64,000 nucleotides of DNA, from positions 620,001 to 684,000 of the forward strand of contig NC_011988.1 in the NCBI RefSeq assembly GCF_000016285.1. Reading direction: 5' to 3'. The stretch comes from Allorhizobium ampelinum S4 (GTDB lineage Bacteria; Pseudomonadota; Alphaproteobacteria; Rhizobiales; Rhizobiaceae). This document shows positions 46,247 to 55,932 of the stretch, piece by piece. Within the stretch, counting starts at the first letter, position 1. Each line of letters opens with the position of its first letter. Under the pieces are notes generated by a model that was given only the letters and a program-made list of their open reading frames with translations, was not told the origin of the DNA and did not search any database. The translations under genes and the position numbers were made by a program.

Positions 46247-47773
46247 ATGGTTCATGCACGCTTTTTCAAGCCGGGCACTTTGCGTCGCATCGCGTTGATG
46301 ACGCTGGCGGCGACGACGGTGTCGCTTGTCGGTCCCGGCCTGGCGACGGCGGCCCAAAGGACGTTGACACTCGGCATGAATATCGAGCCGACTGGGCTTG
46401 ATCCGACGGTGGCAGCCCCTGTGGCCATCGGCCAGGTGACCTGGCAGAATATTTTCGAAGGGCTGGTTGCCATCGACCGTGACGGCAAGATCGTGCCGCA
46501 GCTGGCGAAAAGCTGGGAGATCTCCCCCGACGGCCTCACCTATACATTCAAGCTCCAGGAGGGTGTGACCTTCCACGATGGTGAGGCGTTTGATTCCTCC
46601 GTGGCGAAATTCACGCTCGACCGGGCGCGAGGCCCAGACTCGACCAATGGCCAGAAACGGTTTTTTAGTGCCATCGACAGCATCGAGACACCGGACAAGG
46701 CAACGCTAGTCTTGAAACTGAAGGAACCAGCGGGCTCGCTGCTCTACTGGCTGGGCTGGCCCGCCTCGGTGATGGTGGCGCCGAAAACTGCTGCTGATGA
46801 CAAGACCAATCCCATCGGCACAGGCCCGTTCAAATTCGTCAGCTGGACCAAGGGCGACCGGGTGGAGCTTGCCGCCAACCCTGATTACTGGAACAAGCAG
46901 GTGAAGCTTGGCCTCGACAAGGTGGTGTTCCGCTTCATTCCCGATGCTCAGGCCCAGGCGGCGGCGCTGAAATCCGGCGGCGTCGATGCCTTTCCAGAGT
47001 TCAGCGCGCCGGAACTGATGGACAGTTTCAAGGACGACGCCAAGCTTGCGACTGTGGTCGGCAATACCGAGTTGAAGGTCGTGGCGGGCATGAACAACAC
47101 CCGCAAGCCGTTCAACGACAAGCGTGTGCGCCAGGCGCTGATGATGGCGATTGATCGCTCGACGCTGGTGGAAGGCGCCTGGTCCGGCTATGGCACTGTG
47201 ATCGGCAGCCATTATACGCCGAACGATCCGGGCTATATCGATACCACCAAGGTCCTGCCCTATAACCCGGAAAAGGCCAAGGAGCTTCTGGAGGAGGCTG
47301 GCTATCCAAACGGGTTCAGCTTCACCATCAAGACCCCGCAAATGACCTATGCGCCGCGCAGCGCCGAAATCATGCAGGCCATGCTGGCTGAAATTGGCGT
47401 GACGATGACGATAGAGCCCACCGAGTTTCCGGGAAAATGGGTGTCGGACGTGTTCAAGGGTACGGATTATGACATGACCATCGTTGCTCACGCCGAGCCA
47501 ATGGATATCGATATCTATGCCCGCGACCCCTATTATTTCAACTATAAGAACCCGGTCTTCAACGAGACGATCAAGAAGATCCAGGCCACATCCGATCCGG
47601 CGGCCCAGGCCACGCTCTACGGTCAGGCGCAACAGATCCTGGCGGAGGACGTACCCGCCCTCTATCTGTTCGTCATGCCGAAGCTTGGCGTGTGGAACAA
47701 GAAAATCAAGGGCTTGTGGGAAAACGAACCGATCCCAGCCAATGTTTTGTCACAGGTGTATTGGGAGGATTGA
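46247..47773 (+). CDS. periplasmic peptide-type binding protein (SBP family 5, second importer)
   Basis: This approximately 508-residue family 5 binding protein has a signal peptide ('IALMTLAATTVSLVGPGLATA') and family landmarks 'LAKSWEISPDGLTYTFKLQEGVTFHDGE' and 'DKRVRQALMMAIDR'. ATG 46247, with GAAGGGGA upstream, is preferred over the longer frame from 46157, which lacks a signal-peptide-like start. It delivers ligand to the DppBC-like permeases encoded downstream. Confidence 0.9.
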   Translation: MVHARFFKPGTLRRIALMTLAATTVSLVGPGLATAAQRTLTLGMNIEPTGLDPTVAAPVAIGQVTWQNIFEGLVAIDRDGKIVPQLAKSWEISPDGLTYTFKLQEGVTFHDGEAFDSSVAKFTLDRARGPDSTNGQKRFFSAIDSIETPDKATLVLKLKEPAGSLLYWLGWPASVMVAPKTAADDKTNPIGTGPFKFVSWTKGDRVELAANPDYWNKQVKLGLDKVVFRFIPDAQAQAAALKSGGVDAFPEFSAPELMDSFKDDAKLATVVGNTELKVVAGMNNTRKPFNDKRVRQALMMAIDRSTLVEGAWSGYGTVIGSHYTPNDPGYIDTTKVLPYNPEKAKELLEEAGYPNGFSFTIKTPQMTYAPRSAEIMQAMLAEIGVTMTIEPTEFPGKWVSDVFKGTDYDMTIVAHAEPMDIDIYARDPYYFNYKNPVFNETIKKIQATSDPAAQATLYGQAQQILAEDVPALYLFVMPKLGVWNKKIKGLWENEPIPANVLSQVYWED

Positions 47774-47847
47774 TCCTGATCGGCGATGACCTGAAACGGC
47801 CATCGCCTCCCGATGCAAGAGCACGTGAGATTGACTGTTTCGTCCTA

Positions 47848-47875
47848 GCACGGAGCGGGCCCGAAAAATCCGTGC
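47848..47875 (+). other. intergenic hairpin after binding-protein gene
   Basis: GCACGGA (47848-47854) pairs with TCCGTGC (47869-47875). Such structures after binding-protein genes often stabilise the upstream mRNA and lower expression of the permeases (established pattern). No T-run follows, so full termination is unlikely. Confidence 0.45.
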
Positions 47876-47891
47876 GGAAGGAAAACCAGAG

Positions 47892-48842
47892 ATGCTTGCC
47901 CTTATTCTCAGGCGGCTGGGCGGCCTTGTCCTGACACTGGCTGCCGTGTCCATCCTGATCTTTATCCTGATGGATGTGTTACCTGGCGACCCCGCCGCCG
48001 TCATGTTAGGCACCTCGGCAAGCCCCGATACGCTGGCGGCGCTGCGCCATGAACTTGGCCTCGATCAACCGCTGGCGATCCGCTATCTGCACTGGTTGGC
48101 AGGTGCCGTGACGGGGGATCTGGGCCAGTCCTATACCTATGGCGTGCCGGTGGCTGGCCTGATCGGCGAGCGCCTGACCGTAACGCTGCCTTTGGCGGTG
48201 ATGGCGATCCTTTTGTCCATGGCAATCGCCATCCCAATGGGTGTGGCCTCGGCCTCCAGGCGCAATAGCGGCTTTGATTATGCGGCTGGCTTTCTGTCGC
48301 AACTGTTCATCGCTGTTCCGGGTTTCTGGGTTGGTCTGCTGCTGGTGCTCGGCTTTTCCATAGGGCTCGGCTGGATGCCGGCTGGCGGCTTTGCCGGGTG
48401 GCAGGCAGGGTTTGGCCCGGCACTGCTGTCGCTGACCCTACCCGCCGTCGCGCTGGCGTTGCCGCAGGCAGGCGTATTGACCCGCGTTACCCGCTCGGCG
48501 GTGCTTGAGGTGATGAACGAGGATTTCGTCCGCACCGCCCGCGCCAAGGGCCTGACCCGGCGCGCAGCTTTGTGGCGTCATGCGGTGCCGAATGCGCTGG
48601 TGCCTGTCATGACCATTCTTGGCCTGCAATTCACCTTCCTGATCGCCGGGGCTATCCTGATCGAAAATGTCTTCAACCTGCCGGGTCTGGGGCGGCTTGC
48701 CTATCAGGCGCTGAACCAGCGCGACATCATCGTAATGCAGGATGTTGTCCTGTTCTTCGCGGGCCTGGTGATCATCATGAATTTCCTTGTCGATCTCTCT
48801 TATCTCGTACTGGACCCAAGATTGCGGGGCAGGGGCAAATGA
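47892..48842 (+). CDS. peptide-type ABC permease (DppB-like, second importer)
   Basis: This 316-residue permease has six transmembrane segments, the DppB-type N-terminus 'LRRLGGLVLTLAAVSILIFILMDVLPGDPA' and an EAA loop 'RTARAKGLTRRAALWRHAVP'. It follows the hairpin-containing spacer and overlaps the next permease gene by ATGA. Confidence 0.9.
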   Translation: MLALILRRLGGLVLTLAAVSILIFILMDVLPGDPAAVMLGTSASPDTLAALRHELGLDQPLAIRYLHWLAGAVTGDLGQSYTYGVPVAGLIGERLTVTLPLAVMAILLSMAIAIPMGVASASRRNSGFDYAAGFLSQLFIAVPGFWVGLLLVLGFSIGLGWMPAGGFAGWQAGFGPALLSLTLPAVALALPQAGVLTRVTRSAVLEVMNEDFVRTARAKGLTRRAALWRHAVPNALVPVMTILGLQFTFLIAGAILIENVFNLPGLGRLAYQALNQRDIIVMQDVVLFFAGLVIIMNFLVDLSYLVLDPRLRGRGK

Positions 48843-49705
48843 CCACGACCGTGACAATCTCAAAGCCGTCTACCAGGCGGCTCACCCGTCTTTTTCTTCG
48901 CCCGACTTTGCTGATCGGCGGGCTGATTATAATCCTGCTGGTGGCGATTGCCCTTCTGTCGCTGGTCTGGACACCGCTGCCGCCGACCCGGATGCAGATC
49001 GTCTATAAGCTGAAGCCGCCGCTGGTGCATGGCCTGCTGGGAACCGACCAGCTGGGCCGCGACCTGACCTCCATGCTGATGGTCGGGGCCTGGAATTCCC
49101 TGTCGACAGCCATGGCGGCTGTGGTGCTTGGCGCAGGCGTCGGCACGCTGTTCGGCGTTACGGTTGCAGCGCGGCGCGGCATGGTCGAGGCGCTGACCAT
49201 GCGGATCAATGATGTGATCTTCGCCATTCCGCCGATCCTGTCGGCCATGATGCTCGGCGCGCTGCTCGGCACAGGGCGGTTTACCGCCATTATCGCCATC
49301 GCCGTATTCATGGTGCCGGTTTTTGCCCGCGTTACCGCCAGTGCGGCCCTCCAGGTCTGGTCGCGGGATTATGTGCTGGCGGCGCGTGCCGCAGGCAAGG
49401 GGCAGGTTCTCATTACCATCGAACATGTCCTGCCCAATATTGCCAGCCAGATCATCGTACAGGTCGCCATCCAGCTTGGTCTTGCCATTCTGACCGAGGC
49501 GGGCTTGAGCTTTCTTGGTCTCGGCATGCCGCCACCGGCGCCGACCTGGGGGCGGATGCTGGCCGATTCCCAGACCTATCTGGCTGCCGCGCCCTGGCTT
49601 GCCATCCTGCCGGGCCTGGCCATTGCGCTCACCGTGCTCGGCTTCAACATGCTGGGCGATGGGCTGCGCGATCTTCTCGACCCGCGTGAAAAGGGGCGTT
49701 CATGA
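48839..49705 (+). CDS. peptide-type ABC permease (DppC-like, second importer)
   Basis: This 288-residue permease has six transmembrane segments, 'LLGTDQLGRDLTSMLMVGAWNSL' (DppC motif) and the EAA loop 'AARAAGKGQVLITIEHVLP'. Start 48839 overlaps the previous stop by four bases. A longer frame extending back to 48572 runs inside the upstream gene and is not supported. It overlaps the ATPase gene by four bases. Confidence 0.9.
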   Translation: MTTTVTISKPSTRRLTRLFLRPTLLIGGLIIILLVAIALLSLVWTPLPPTRMQIVYKLKPPLVHGLLGTDQLGRDLTSMLMVGAWNSLSTAMAAVVLGAGVGTLFGVTVAARRGMVEALTMRINDVIFAIPPILSAMMLGALLGTGRFTAIIAIAVFMVPVFARVTASAALQVWSRDYVLAARAAGKGQVLITIEHVLPNIASQIIVQVAIQLGLAILTEAGLSFLGLGMPPPAPTWGRMLADSQTYLAAAPWLAILPGLAIALTVLGFNMLGDGLRDLLDPREKGRS

Positions 49706-50697
49706 GCGAGAAACCGTTGCTCTCCATTCGCGACCTGTCCATTGCGGTTGATCTCCCCGATGGCCGGTCCATGCCCATTATCGATGACTTGAGTTTCGAT
49801 CTGCGGGCTGGCGAAACGCTTGGCATTGTCGGCGAAAGCGGCTCGGGAAAATCACTGGCATCGCTCGCAGTCATCGGCCTTCTGCCCCGCGTTGCGCGCC
49901 CGACTGGCCAGATCCTGCTGGACGGAGAGGACCTGTTGAGCGCCAGCGAAGACCGGCTGTGCAAGATCCGTGGCAACCGGATCGGCATGATCTTCCAGGA
50001 GCCGCTGACGGCACTCAATCCGGCGATGACCATCGGCGACCAGATTGCCGAAGGCGTGGTCTGGCATCGCGGTCTCAGCTGGCGGCAGGCGCGTCGTGAG
50101 GCGGTGGCGCTGCTCGATCAGGTCCGCATTCCCGACGCAAAACGCCGGGCCGGGACCTATCCGCATGAAATGTCGGGCGGCCAGCGCCAGCGTGTCGGCA
50201 TCGCCATTGCACTGGCATTGAAACCGGCGCTGATGATTGCCGACGAGCCGACCACGGCGCTTGATGTGACGGTCCAGGCCGAAGTGCTGGATATTCTCGA
50301 TGATCTGGTGCGCGAATACCGGATGGCGCTGATCCTCGTCAGCCATGATCTCGGCGTCATTGCCCGCATGTGCGACCGAACCCTGGTTCTCTATGCCGGT
50401 AGGCGGATGGAGGAAGGTCCAACCCGCGATGTTCTGACCTCTCCGCTCAATCCCTATACGCGCGGCCTGCTGTCTGCCGTGCCGAAGCGGGTGCCTGGAA
50501 AGGATGGCGAGGAAGGCAGGCTTGCCACCATTCCCGGCACGGTTCCCGGGTTTGCGCAGCTGCCGGAAGGTTGCTGTTTTTCCGACCGTTGTCCTGATGT
50601 GGTGACGGAGTGCCGTCGCACCGCGCCGGGCTGGTCGAGGCAGGGCGAGGATCGCGGTGTGCGCTGTCTGCGCGCTGAGCAAGGGGAGATCCGCTGA
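49702..50697 (+). CDS. oligopeptide-type ABC ATPase (DppD-like, second importer)
   Basis: This 331-residue ATPase has [16 protein letters not shown], 'MIADEPTTALD' and a cysteine-containing 'GCCFSDRCPDVVTEC' tail of the peptide-importer type. It is coupled at both ends (ATGA with the permease, TGATG with the next ATPase). Confidence 0.9.
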   Translation: MSEKPLLSIRDLSIAVDLPDGRSMPIIDDLSFDLRAGETLGIVGESGSGKSLASLAVIGLLPRVARPTGQILLDGEDLLSASEDRLCKIRGNRIGMIFQEPLTALNPAMTIGDQIAEGVVWHRGLSWRQARREAVALLDQVRIPDAKRRAGTYPHEMSGGQRQRVGIAIALALKPALMIADEPTTALDVTVQAEVLDILDDLVREYRMALILVSHDLGVIARMCDRTLVLYAGRRMEEGPTRDVLTSPLNPYTRGLLSAVPKRVPGKDGEEGRLATIPGTVPGFAQLPEGCCFSDRCPDVVTECRRTAPGWSRQGEDRGVRCLRAEQGEIR

Positions 50698-51689
50698 TGA
50701 CCGACACCAGTCTTCTCGATATCCGCATGCTTGCCCGCGACTATACCAGCCGTCCGCTGTTCGGAAAGCCGCATACCAGCCGGGCGCTGGACGAGGTGTC
50801 GCTGACGGTTGGGCGCGGCGAAATCTATGGCATTGTCGGCGAAAGCGGCTGCGGAAAATCCACCCTTGCCCGGCTGGTGATGGCGCTCGACCGTCCAACG
50901 TCGGGCCATGTCCTGTTTGACGGCGACGATCTGTTTTCACTGTCGCCGGAAGCACTGAAGCGCAAGCGGCAGGCTTTCCAGATGGTGTTTCAGGACCCTT
51001 TCGGCTCGCTTGATCCGCGCCAGACCATCGGGCGGATTATCGCTGAACCGTTGCATGTGCTGACGCCCAGGCCGGGTAAGGCCGCAATCGGCGAGAAAGT
51101 TGCCGCGATGCTGGAAAGCGTCGGTTTGCAGGCGGGGCATGCGCAGCGTTATCCGCATGAGTTTTCCGGCGGCCAGCGCCAGCGGATCGCCATTGCCCGC
51201 GCCCTGATCACCGAACCGAAACTTGTCGTGGCCGATGAGGCGGTCTCGGCGCTCGATCTCTCGGTGCAAGGGCAGGTCCTCAACCTGTTGATGGATCTGC
51301 GCCGCATACGCGGGGTCAGCTTTCTGTTCATCACCCATAATCTGGCGGTGGTGGATTGTATCGCTGATCGGGTCGGGGTGATGTATCGCGGCAGGCTGGT
51401 GGAGCAGGGACCGGCCCATGCGGTCTTCGAGCAGCCCCTGCATCCCTATACGAAAATTCTGGCCGATGCCGAGCCAAGCGTTCACCGTTTCGGCAGGCCG
51501 CAAAAGCCTTACCCTCTGCCTGATATCAGCGGCGATCCCGATATTGGCTGCGCGTTCCGTGGCCGCTGTCCACTGGCGCAGACACGCTGCACCATGGAAC
51601 AGCCAGCGCTGCGCGAGATCATGCCCGGACGCGAGGCGGCTTGCCACCGTGCCGAGGTGATGGCCGGGACCGATACCTTCATCCGATAA
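50697..51689 (+). CDS. oligopeptide-type ABC ATPase (DppF-like, second importer)
   Basis: This 330-residue ATPase has GESGCGKST, S-G-G-Q-R-Q-R, 'VVADEAVSALDLSVQGQ' and a C-terminal 'GCAFRGRCPLAQTRC' segment. The Walker B carries D-E-A instead of the partner's D-E-P, a common variant. It completes the second importer and is followed 26 bp later by the amidase gene. Confidence 0.9.
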   Translation: MTDTSLLDIRMLARDYTSRPLFGKPHTSRALDEVSLTVGRGEIYGIVGESGCGKSTLARLVMALDRPTSGHVLFDGDDLFSLSPEALKRKRQAFQMVFQDPFGSLDPRQTIGRIIAEPLHVLTPRPGKAAIGEKVAAMLESVGLQAGHAQRYPHEFSGGQRQRIAIARALITEPKLVVADEAVSALDLSVQGQVLNLLMDLRRIRGVSFLFITHNLAVVDCIADRVGVMYRGRLVEQGPAHAVFEQPLHPYTKILADAEPSVHRFGRPQKPYPLPDISGDPDIGCAFRGRCPLAQTRCTMEQPALREIMPGREAACHRAEVMAGTDTFIR

Positions 51690-51715
51690 AAGACCAAAGA
51701 TAGAGAAAGCCAGGA

Positions 51716-53110
51716 ATGACCGATCTTGTTGATTTGACCATCCGGGAGCTTATTGCCGCTTTCAGCGCCAAGACCCTGTCGCCGGAAGACTATTGGAACG
51801 CGGTTGAGGCCCGGATCGATGCTTTCGAGCCCTCGGTTCAGGCGCTTTACCTCTACGATTCCGAAAGCGCCCGTGCCCAGGCCCGCGCCTCGACGGATCG
51901 CTGGCAGCGCGGCGCGGCCCTCGGCCCGCTCGATGGCATTCCTGTCTCGCTGAAGGAGCTGATCGCTACCAGAGGCCAGCCGGTGCCGCTCGGCACTGCC
52001 GCCGTTGATCTCGTGCCTGCTGCGGCGGACGCGCCGATTGCGGCACGGATGCGCGAAGACGGCGCGGTGATTTTCGCCAAGACCACCTGCCCGGATTATG
52101 GAATGTTGTCTTCGGGCCTGTCGAGCTTTCATCCGCTCAGCCGCAATCCCTGGGATCTCAGCCAAAACCCCGGCGGCTCCAGTGCCGGTGCGGCAGCGGC
52201 AGGGGCTGCCGGGTTCGGACCGCTGCATATCGGCACGGATATTGGCGGCTCTGTGCGCCTGCCCGCCGGGTGGACCGGGCTGTTCGGCTTCAAGCCCAGC
52301 CATGGCCGCATCCCTGTTGATCCCTATTATGTCGGGCGTTGCGCCGGGCCAATGACCCGCTGCGTCGATGATGCCGCCTACTCGATGATAACCTTGGCCC
52401 GCCCGGACTGGCGTGACGGGACCAGTCTTCCCCCAGAGACGATCAACTGGCTGGATGAGGATATCGATATCAGCGGCATGAAAATCGGTGTCATGTTGGA
52501 CGCTGGCTGCGGTCTTGCAGCTGAACCAGAGGTGCGCGAGGCAATTATTGCTGCCGCTAAGCGCTTTGAGGCGGCAGGGGCCGAGGTTTTCGAGGTTGGC
52601 CCGGTGATGAACCGCGCCATGCTGGATGGGCTGGACGTGTTCTGGCGAGCAAAATTCTGGGGTGATATTGCCGCCCTCAGCACGGAAAAGCGCCAGATGA
52701 TCCTGCCCTATATCTATGAATGGGCCGAGGGCGGTGCCAATGTCAGTGGCGTCGATGCGGTCAAGGGCTTTGGCCAGACCATCGAGATGCGCAAGACCTG
52801 CGGCGCGTTGTTTACCCGCGTTGATGCGGTTCTATCGCCGGTCAATCCTGTCGTTTCCTATCCGGCGGAATGGGCCTCGCCAACCAATGATCCGCAGAAG
52901 CCTTTCGAGCATATTGCCTTCACGGTGCCGTGGAACATGTCGGAACAGCCAGCAGCATCGATCAATTGCGGCTTTTCAAACAGCGGCATGCCGATTGGCT
53001 TGCAGATCGTCGGCCCACGGTTTGGTGATCTGACCGTGCTGAAACTGTCGAAACTGTTTGAAAGCTGGACCGGGCGGATCAACACTTGGCCGCAGCCGCC
53101 ACGGTCTTGA
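51716..53110 (+). CDS. amidase-signature-family amidase
   Basis: This 464-residue amidase-signature enzyme has a Ser-cisSer-Lys triad: K in 'PVSLKELIATRG' (about residue 80), S-S in N-P-G-G-S-S-A-G (about 160), and S in 'GTDIGGSVRLPAG' (about 180). It hydrolyses an amide bond in the cytoplasm. As the last gene of the LysR-importer operon, it probably acts on the imported compound. Carboxybiuret hydrolase (AtzE) is in the same family and atzF is convergent next door, but no AtzG-like small subunit is seen, so I do not assign it. Confidence 0.85.
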   Translation: MTDLVDLTIRELIAAFSAKTLSPEDYWNAVEARIDAFEPSVQALYLYDSESARAQARASTDRWQRGAALGPLDGIPVSLKELIATRGQPVPLGTAAVDLVPAAADAPIAARMREDGAVIFAKTTCPDYGMLSSGLSSFHPLSRNPWDLSQNPGGSSAGAAAAGAAGFGPLHIGTDIGGSVRLPAGWTGLFGFKPSHGRIPVDPYYVGRCAGPMTRCVDDAAYSMITLARPDWRDGTSLPPETINWLDEDIDISGMKIGVMLDAGCGLAAEPEVREAIIAAAKRFEAAGAEVFEVGPVMNRAMLDGLDVFWRAKFWGDIAALSTEKRQMILPYIYEWAEGGANVSGVDAVKGFGQTIEMRKTCGALFTRVDAVLSPVNPVVSYPAEWASPTNDPQKPFEHIAFTVPWNMSEQPAASINCGFSNSGMPIGLQIVGPRFGDLTVLKLSKLFESWTGRINTWPQPPRS

Positions 53111-53126
53111 GGGGGCTTATTGAGGC

Positions 53127-54920
53127 TCAAAGGCTGGCAATATAGGCCCGCCAGCCACCCAAATGCGTAATGTCCTCAGCGCCTTCGACCGCCGAAGGCT
53201 CGACGAGAAAACCCTTGGCGCTTGATCCGTCATCCAGGAAAACCGTGCCGATACACATCGGCGAGGGGATCATGTTGACGAACTGGCCGAAGCCAGCGGG
53301 CGTCAACTGCCAGATTTCCACCGCAATGGCGGCACCTTGCTCGACCCGGACCAGGCCAGGCTTGGGCGGTGTCTGGTTGGGCAGGGCAAACAGCTTGTAG
53401 CTGGCCGATGTCGTCCCAGCCCGCAGGAACCTGGCGTTGAGGCTGGTCAGTTGGTGATTGAGCGGCATGCCGGACAGATGCGCGCCGACAACGATGACAG
53501 GGATCAGACCCTCCGCCTTTTCCACTGGCTTTTCTGGTGACGGCGGCAGCGGCCAGCCGGTGGCACCAATGGTGGTTCCAAGTCGGTTGTGCAAGGCTGA
53601 ACCGAGTGCTGCGGTCAGGCCGTCGGCACCGAAGGGTGCCAGGAGTGTGACGCTGGAGGGCAGGCCATCGTTGCGCGTTCCGGTCGGCACGGCAATGCCG
53701 CACATGTCCAGAAGATTGACGAAATTGGTATAGGTGCCGAGGCGTGAATTGGCCTTGATCGGTTCGGCTTCCAGATCGGCCAACGTGTAATGGGTGGGTG
53801 CTGTCGGCACGCAGATCACATCGACCGAGGCGATCACCGGCGCCAACTGCTGCTTCAATGCTTGCAGGCGGTACATGCCGGAAAAGGCATCGGCGGCAGT
53901 CAGGGTTTTCGCCGCGCTGTAGATCTTGTGCGTCACCGGATGGAAGCTTTCGGGCTTCGCATCGAAAAATTCCTTGACCGCCGCATAGCGCTCGGCCACC
54001 CAGGCGCCTTCATAGAGCAGGTTTGCGACCTCGTAAAAGCCGGAAAACGGCAGGTCCACGAGCGTGTGGCCCATGGCCGAAAGCTCCGCCAGCGCTTTTT
54101 CGAAACTTGCTTCCATAAGGCTGTCGCCGAAGAATTCGCGGTCGGACTTGGCGGGAACGCCAATACGCAGGACTGGCGCGGACGCCAACGCATGGCCGGT
54201 GGGCATGGTGCGGGAATATGCGTCCGCGGCATCATGCTTTGCGGCGACGGTGAAGACCTTATGGGCATCTTCCACCGTCAGCGCGAAGATCGACACGCAA
54301 TCGAGGGTGCGGCAGGCGGGGATGACGCCGGTGGCCGACAGCGCCCCGACCGAGGGCTTCAACCCGACAATATTGTTCAGCCCGGCTGGAATGCGGCCAG
54401 AGCCTGCCGTATCGGTGCCGAGCGCGAAGCTGACAATGCCCTGCGCCGTTGCCACCGCCGAACCTGAACTGGAGCCGCCGGGGACCAGTTTGGGGTCAAT
54501 TGCGTTGCGGGGAATGGCATGGGGCGTGCGCACGCCGACCAGGCCAGTGGCGAACTGGTCGAGATTGGTCTTGCCGATCACCAAGGCACCCGCGTCTTTC
54601 AACAGCCGCACTACAGTCGCATCGATTTCGGGCGTATAGGCATAATCCGGGCAGGCAGCGGTGGTTGGCAGGCCCGCGACATCGATATTGTCCTTGACGG
54701 CAAAAGGAATGCCCCAGAGCGGCTTTGTCTCCGGCGAAAAAGCGCCGAGCGCCTGGGCCTGATCCAGCAGGCTCGCTTTGTCGGCAAGCTCAAGGAAGAT
54801 GCCGGGATCGTTGATGGCGGCGATGCGGGAAAATACCTCTTCGATCATCTCCTGTGGTGTCCAGCCAGAGGCATAGGCGGCGTGAAGCGATGCAATATCA
54901 AAAGCTTGAGAAAATGCCAT
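53127..54920 (-). CDS. atzF: allophanate hydrolase
   Basis: This 597-residue two-domain protein has an amidase-signature N-terminal domain with Lys in 'FAVKDNIDVAG', Ser pair in 'PGGSSSGSAV' and Ser in 'GTDTAGSGRIPAG'. A C-terminal domain of about 140 residues follows ('VVVGAHLSGMPLNHQLTSLN'), characteristic of allophanate hydrolase. It converts allophanate (from biuret or urea carboxylation) to ammonia and carbon dioxide. It is the last gene of the cyanuric acid/biuret operon, four bases after the cupin gene. The length fits the AtzF/DUR1 hydrolase part. Confidence 0.93.
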   Translation of the reverse strand: MAFSQAFDIASLHAAYASGWTPQEMIEEVFSRIAAINDPGIFLELADKASLLDQAQALGAFSPETKPLWGIPFAVKDNIDVAGLPTTAACPDYAYTPEIDATVVRLLKDAGALVIGKTNLDQFATGLVGVRTPHAIPRNAIDPKLVPGGSSSGSAVATAQGIVSFALGTDTAGSGRIPAGLNNIVGLKPSVGALSATGVIPACRTLDCVSIFALTVEDAHKVFTVAAKHDAADAYSRTMPTGHALASAPVLRIGVPAKSDREFFGDSLMEASFEKALAELSAMGHTLVDLPFSGFYEVANLLYEGAWVAERYAAVKEFFDAKPESFHPVTHKIYSAAKTLTAADAFSGMYRLQALKQQLAPVIASVDVICVPTAPTHYTLADLEAEPIKANSRLGTYTNFVNLLDMCGIAVPTGTRNDGLPSSVTLLAPFGADGLTAALGSALHNRLGTTIGATGWPLPPSPEKPVEKAEGLIPVIVVGAHLSGMPLNHQLTSLNARFLRAGTTSASYKLFALPNQTPPKPGLVRVEQGAAIAVEIWQLTPAGFGQFVNMIPSPMCIGTVFLDDGSSAKGFLVEPSAVEGAEDITHLGGWRAYIASL

Positions 54921-54923
54921 GGA

Positions 54924-55268
54924 TCAATTTTCCAATAGTGTTACGGGGCGATCCCATTGGATCAGGACGGTGCAGCCATCAATGCTCCACACGGAATGTT
55001 CGGTGCCTGCCGCATTGACGATATAGGAGCCGGTGCCATAGGTGCCGGTCTCGTCGGACTGGCTGCCTTCCAGCACCAGAATGGTTTCCAGCCCTTCGTG
55101 GCGGTGGCGGGGAACCGAGGCTCCGGCCTGATAGGCGAGAAGGGCGACGCCGGGCTGGTCGCCCTCAAAACGGCGGATCCAGTGAATGGTCACACCGTCG
55201 CGGAACGCCTCATAGGGCAGGCTTTTCCAGCCACCTGAAAGCATGTTGTCACGGGTCGTTTCAGCCAT
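54924..55268 (-). CDS. small cupin protein
   Basis: This 114-residue single-domain cupin has the metal-binding motif [10 protein letters not shown] and a second 'GTEHSVWS' strand. It lacks other domains. The start at 55268 has GGAGG eight bases upstream and overlaps the end of the isochorismatase-like gene. It could be a cupin enzyme or a small-ligand sensor in nitrogen-ring degradation; the substrate is unknown. Confidence 0.8.
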   Translation of the reverse strand: MAETTRDNMLSGGWKSLPYEAFRDGVTIHWIRRFEGDQPGVALLAYQAGASVPRHRHEGLETILVLEGSQSDETGTYGTGSYIVNAAGTEHSVWSIDGCTVLIQWDRPVTLLEN

Positions 55269-55932
55269 GGGCAAGCGCCTCCAGAAAGGGGTCGAGATGG
55301 GCGGTCCAGCCGACAATGCCGCCCTGGGCGCGGATCATCTCCAGGGTTGATTGCTTGAAGGCCGGAAAATAGCTGGCGGTGGCTTCTTCAATCAGCAGGC
55401 AGTCATAGCCCCGGTCATTGGCTTCGCGCATCGTGGTCTGCACGCAGACCTCGGTGGTGACACCGGCAAAGATCAACTGGGTAATGCCGCGCGCTGTAAG
55501 CTCTTCACCGAGAGTGGTAGCATAGAACGCACCCTTGCCGGGCTTTTCGATCACCAACTCGCCGTCAACAGGCGCTAGCTCCGGCAGAATGCCGGTGCCG
55601 TATTCCCCTGAAATCAGGATGCGGCCCATCGGTCCGGGATCACCGATCCGCAGGGTAGGATTGCCGCGATTGCGCTTGGCATCCGGCAGGTCGGAGAGAT
55701 CGGGCCTGTGGCATTCCATCGTGTGGATCACGGTAAGACCGTGGGCGCGGGCCGCCTCCAGCAAGCGTTTCACATCCGGCACGATGGCGCTGACGAGGCT
55801 GACATCATTGCCAAGTGTTTCGCCAAAGCCGCCCGGCTCGGTGAAATCGCGCTGCATGTCGATAACAATAAGCGCCGCCTGGTCCAGCTTCAAAGGGAAG
55901 GCGAAGGGTTGGGCCTTGATATCCACCATCAT
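55261..55932 (-). CDS. isochorismatase-like cysteine hydrolase (paralogue of biuret hydrolase)
   Basis: This 223-residue cysteine hydrolase has the Asp-Lys-Cys triad in 'VIDMQRDF', 'IEKPGKGAF' and '[14 protein letters not shown]'. It is clearly related to the biuret hydrolase encoded three genes upstream, but much diverged, so it may take another ureide or amide (RutB-like enzymes take ureidoacrylate). Start 55932 overlaps the ATPase stop by ATGA; a longer frame to 56151 lies inside the ATPase gene and is not credible. Confidence 0.85.
   Translation of the reverse strand: MMVDIKAQPFAFPLKLDQAALIVIDMQRDFTEPGGFGETLGNDVSLVSAIVPDVKRLLEAARAHGLTVIHTMECHRPDLSDLPDAKRNRGNPTLRIGDPGPMGRILISGEYGTGILPELAPVDGELVIEKPGKGAFYATTLGEELTARGITQLIFAGVTTEVCVQTTMREANDRGYDCLLIEEATASYFPAFKQSTLEMIRAQGGIVGWTAHLDPFLEALAHG

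Noticed and set aside
51716..53110. Assignment of the amidase as carboxybiuret hydrolase AtzE
   Set aside because: It belongs to another operon and strand, and no AtzG-like small partner gene is visible.
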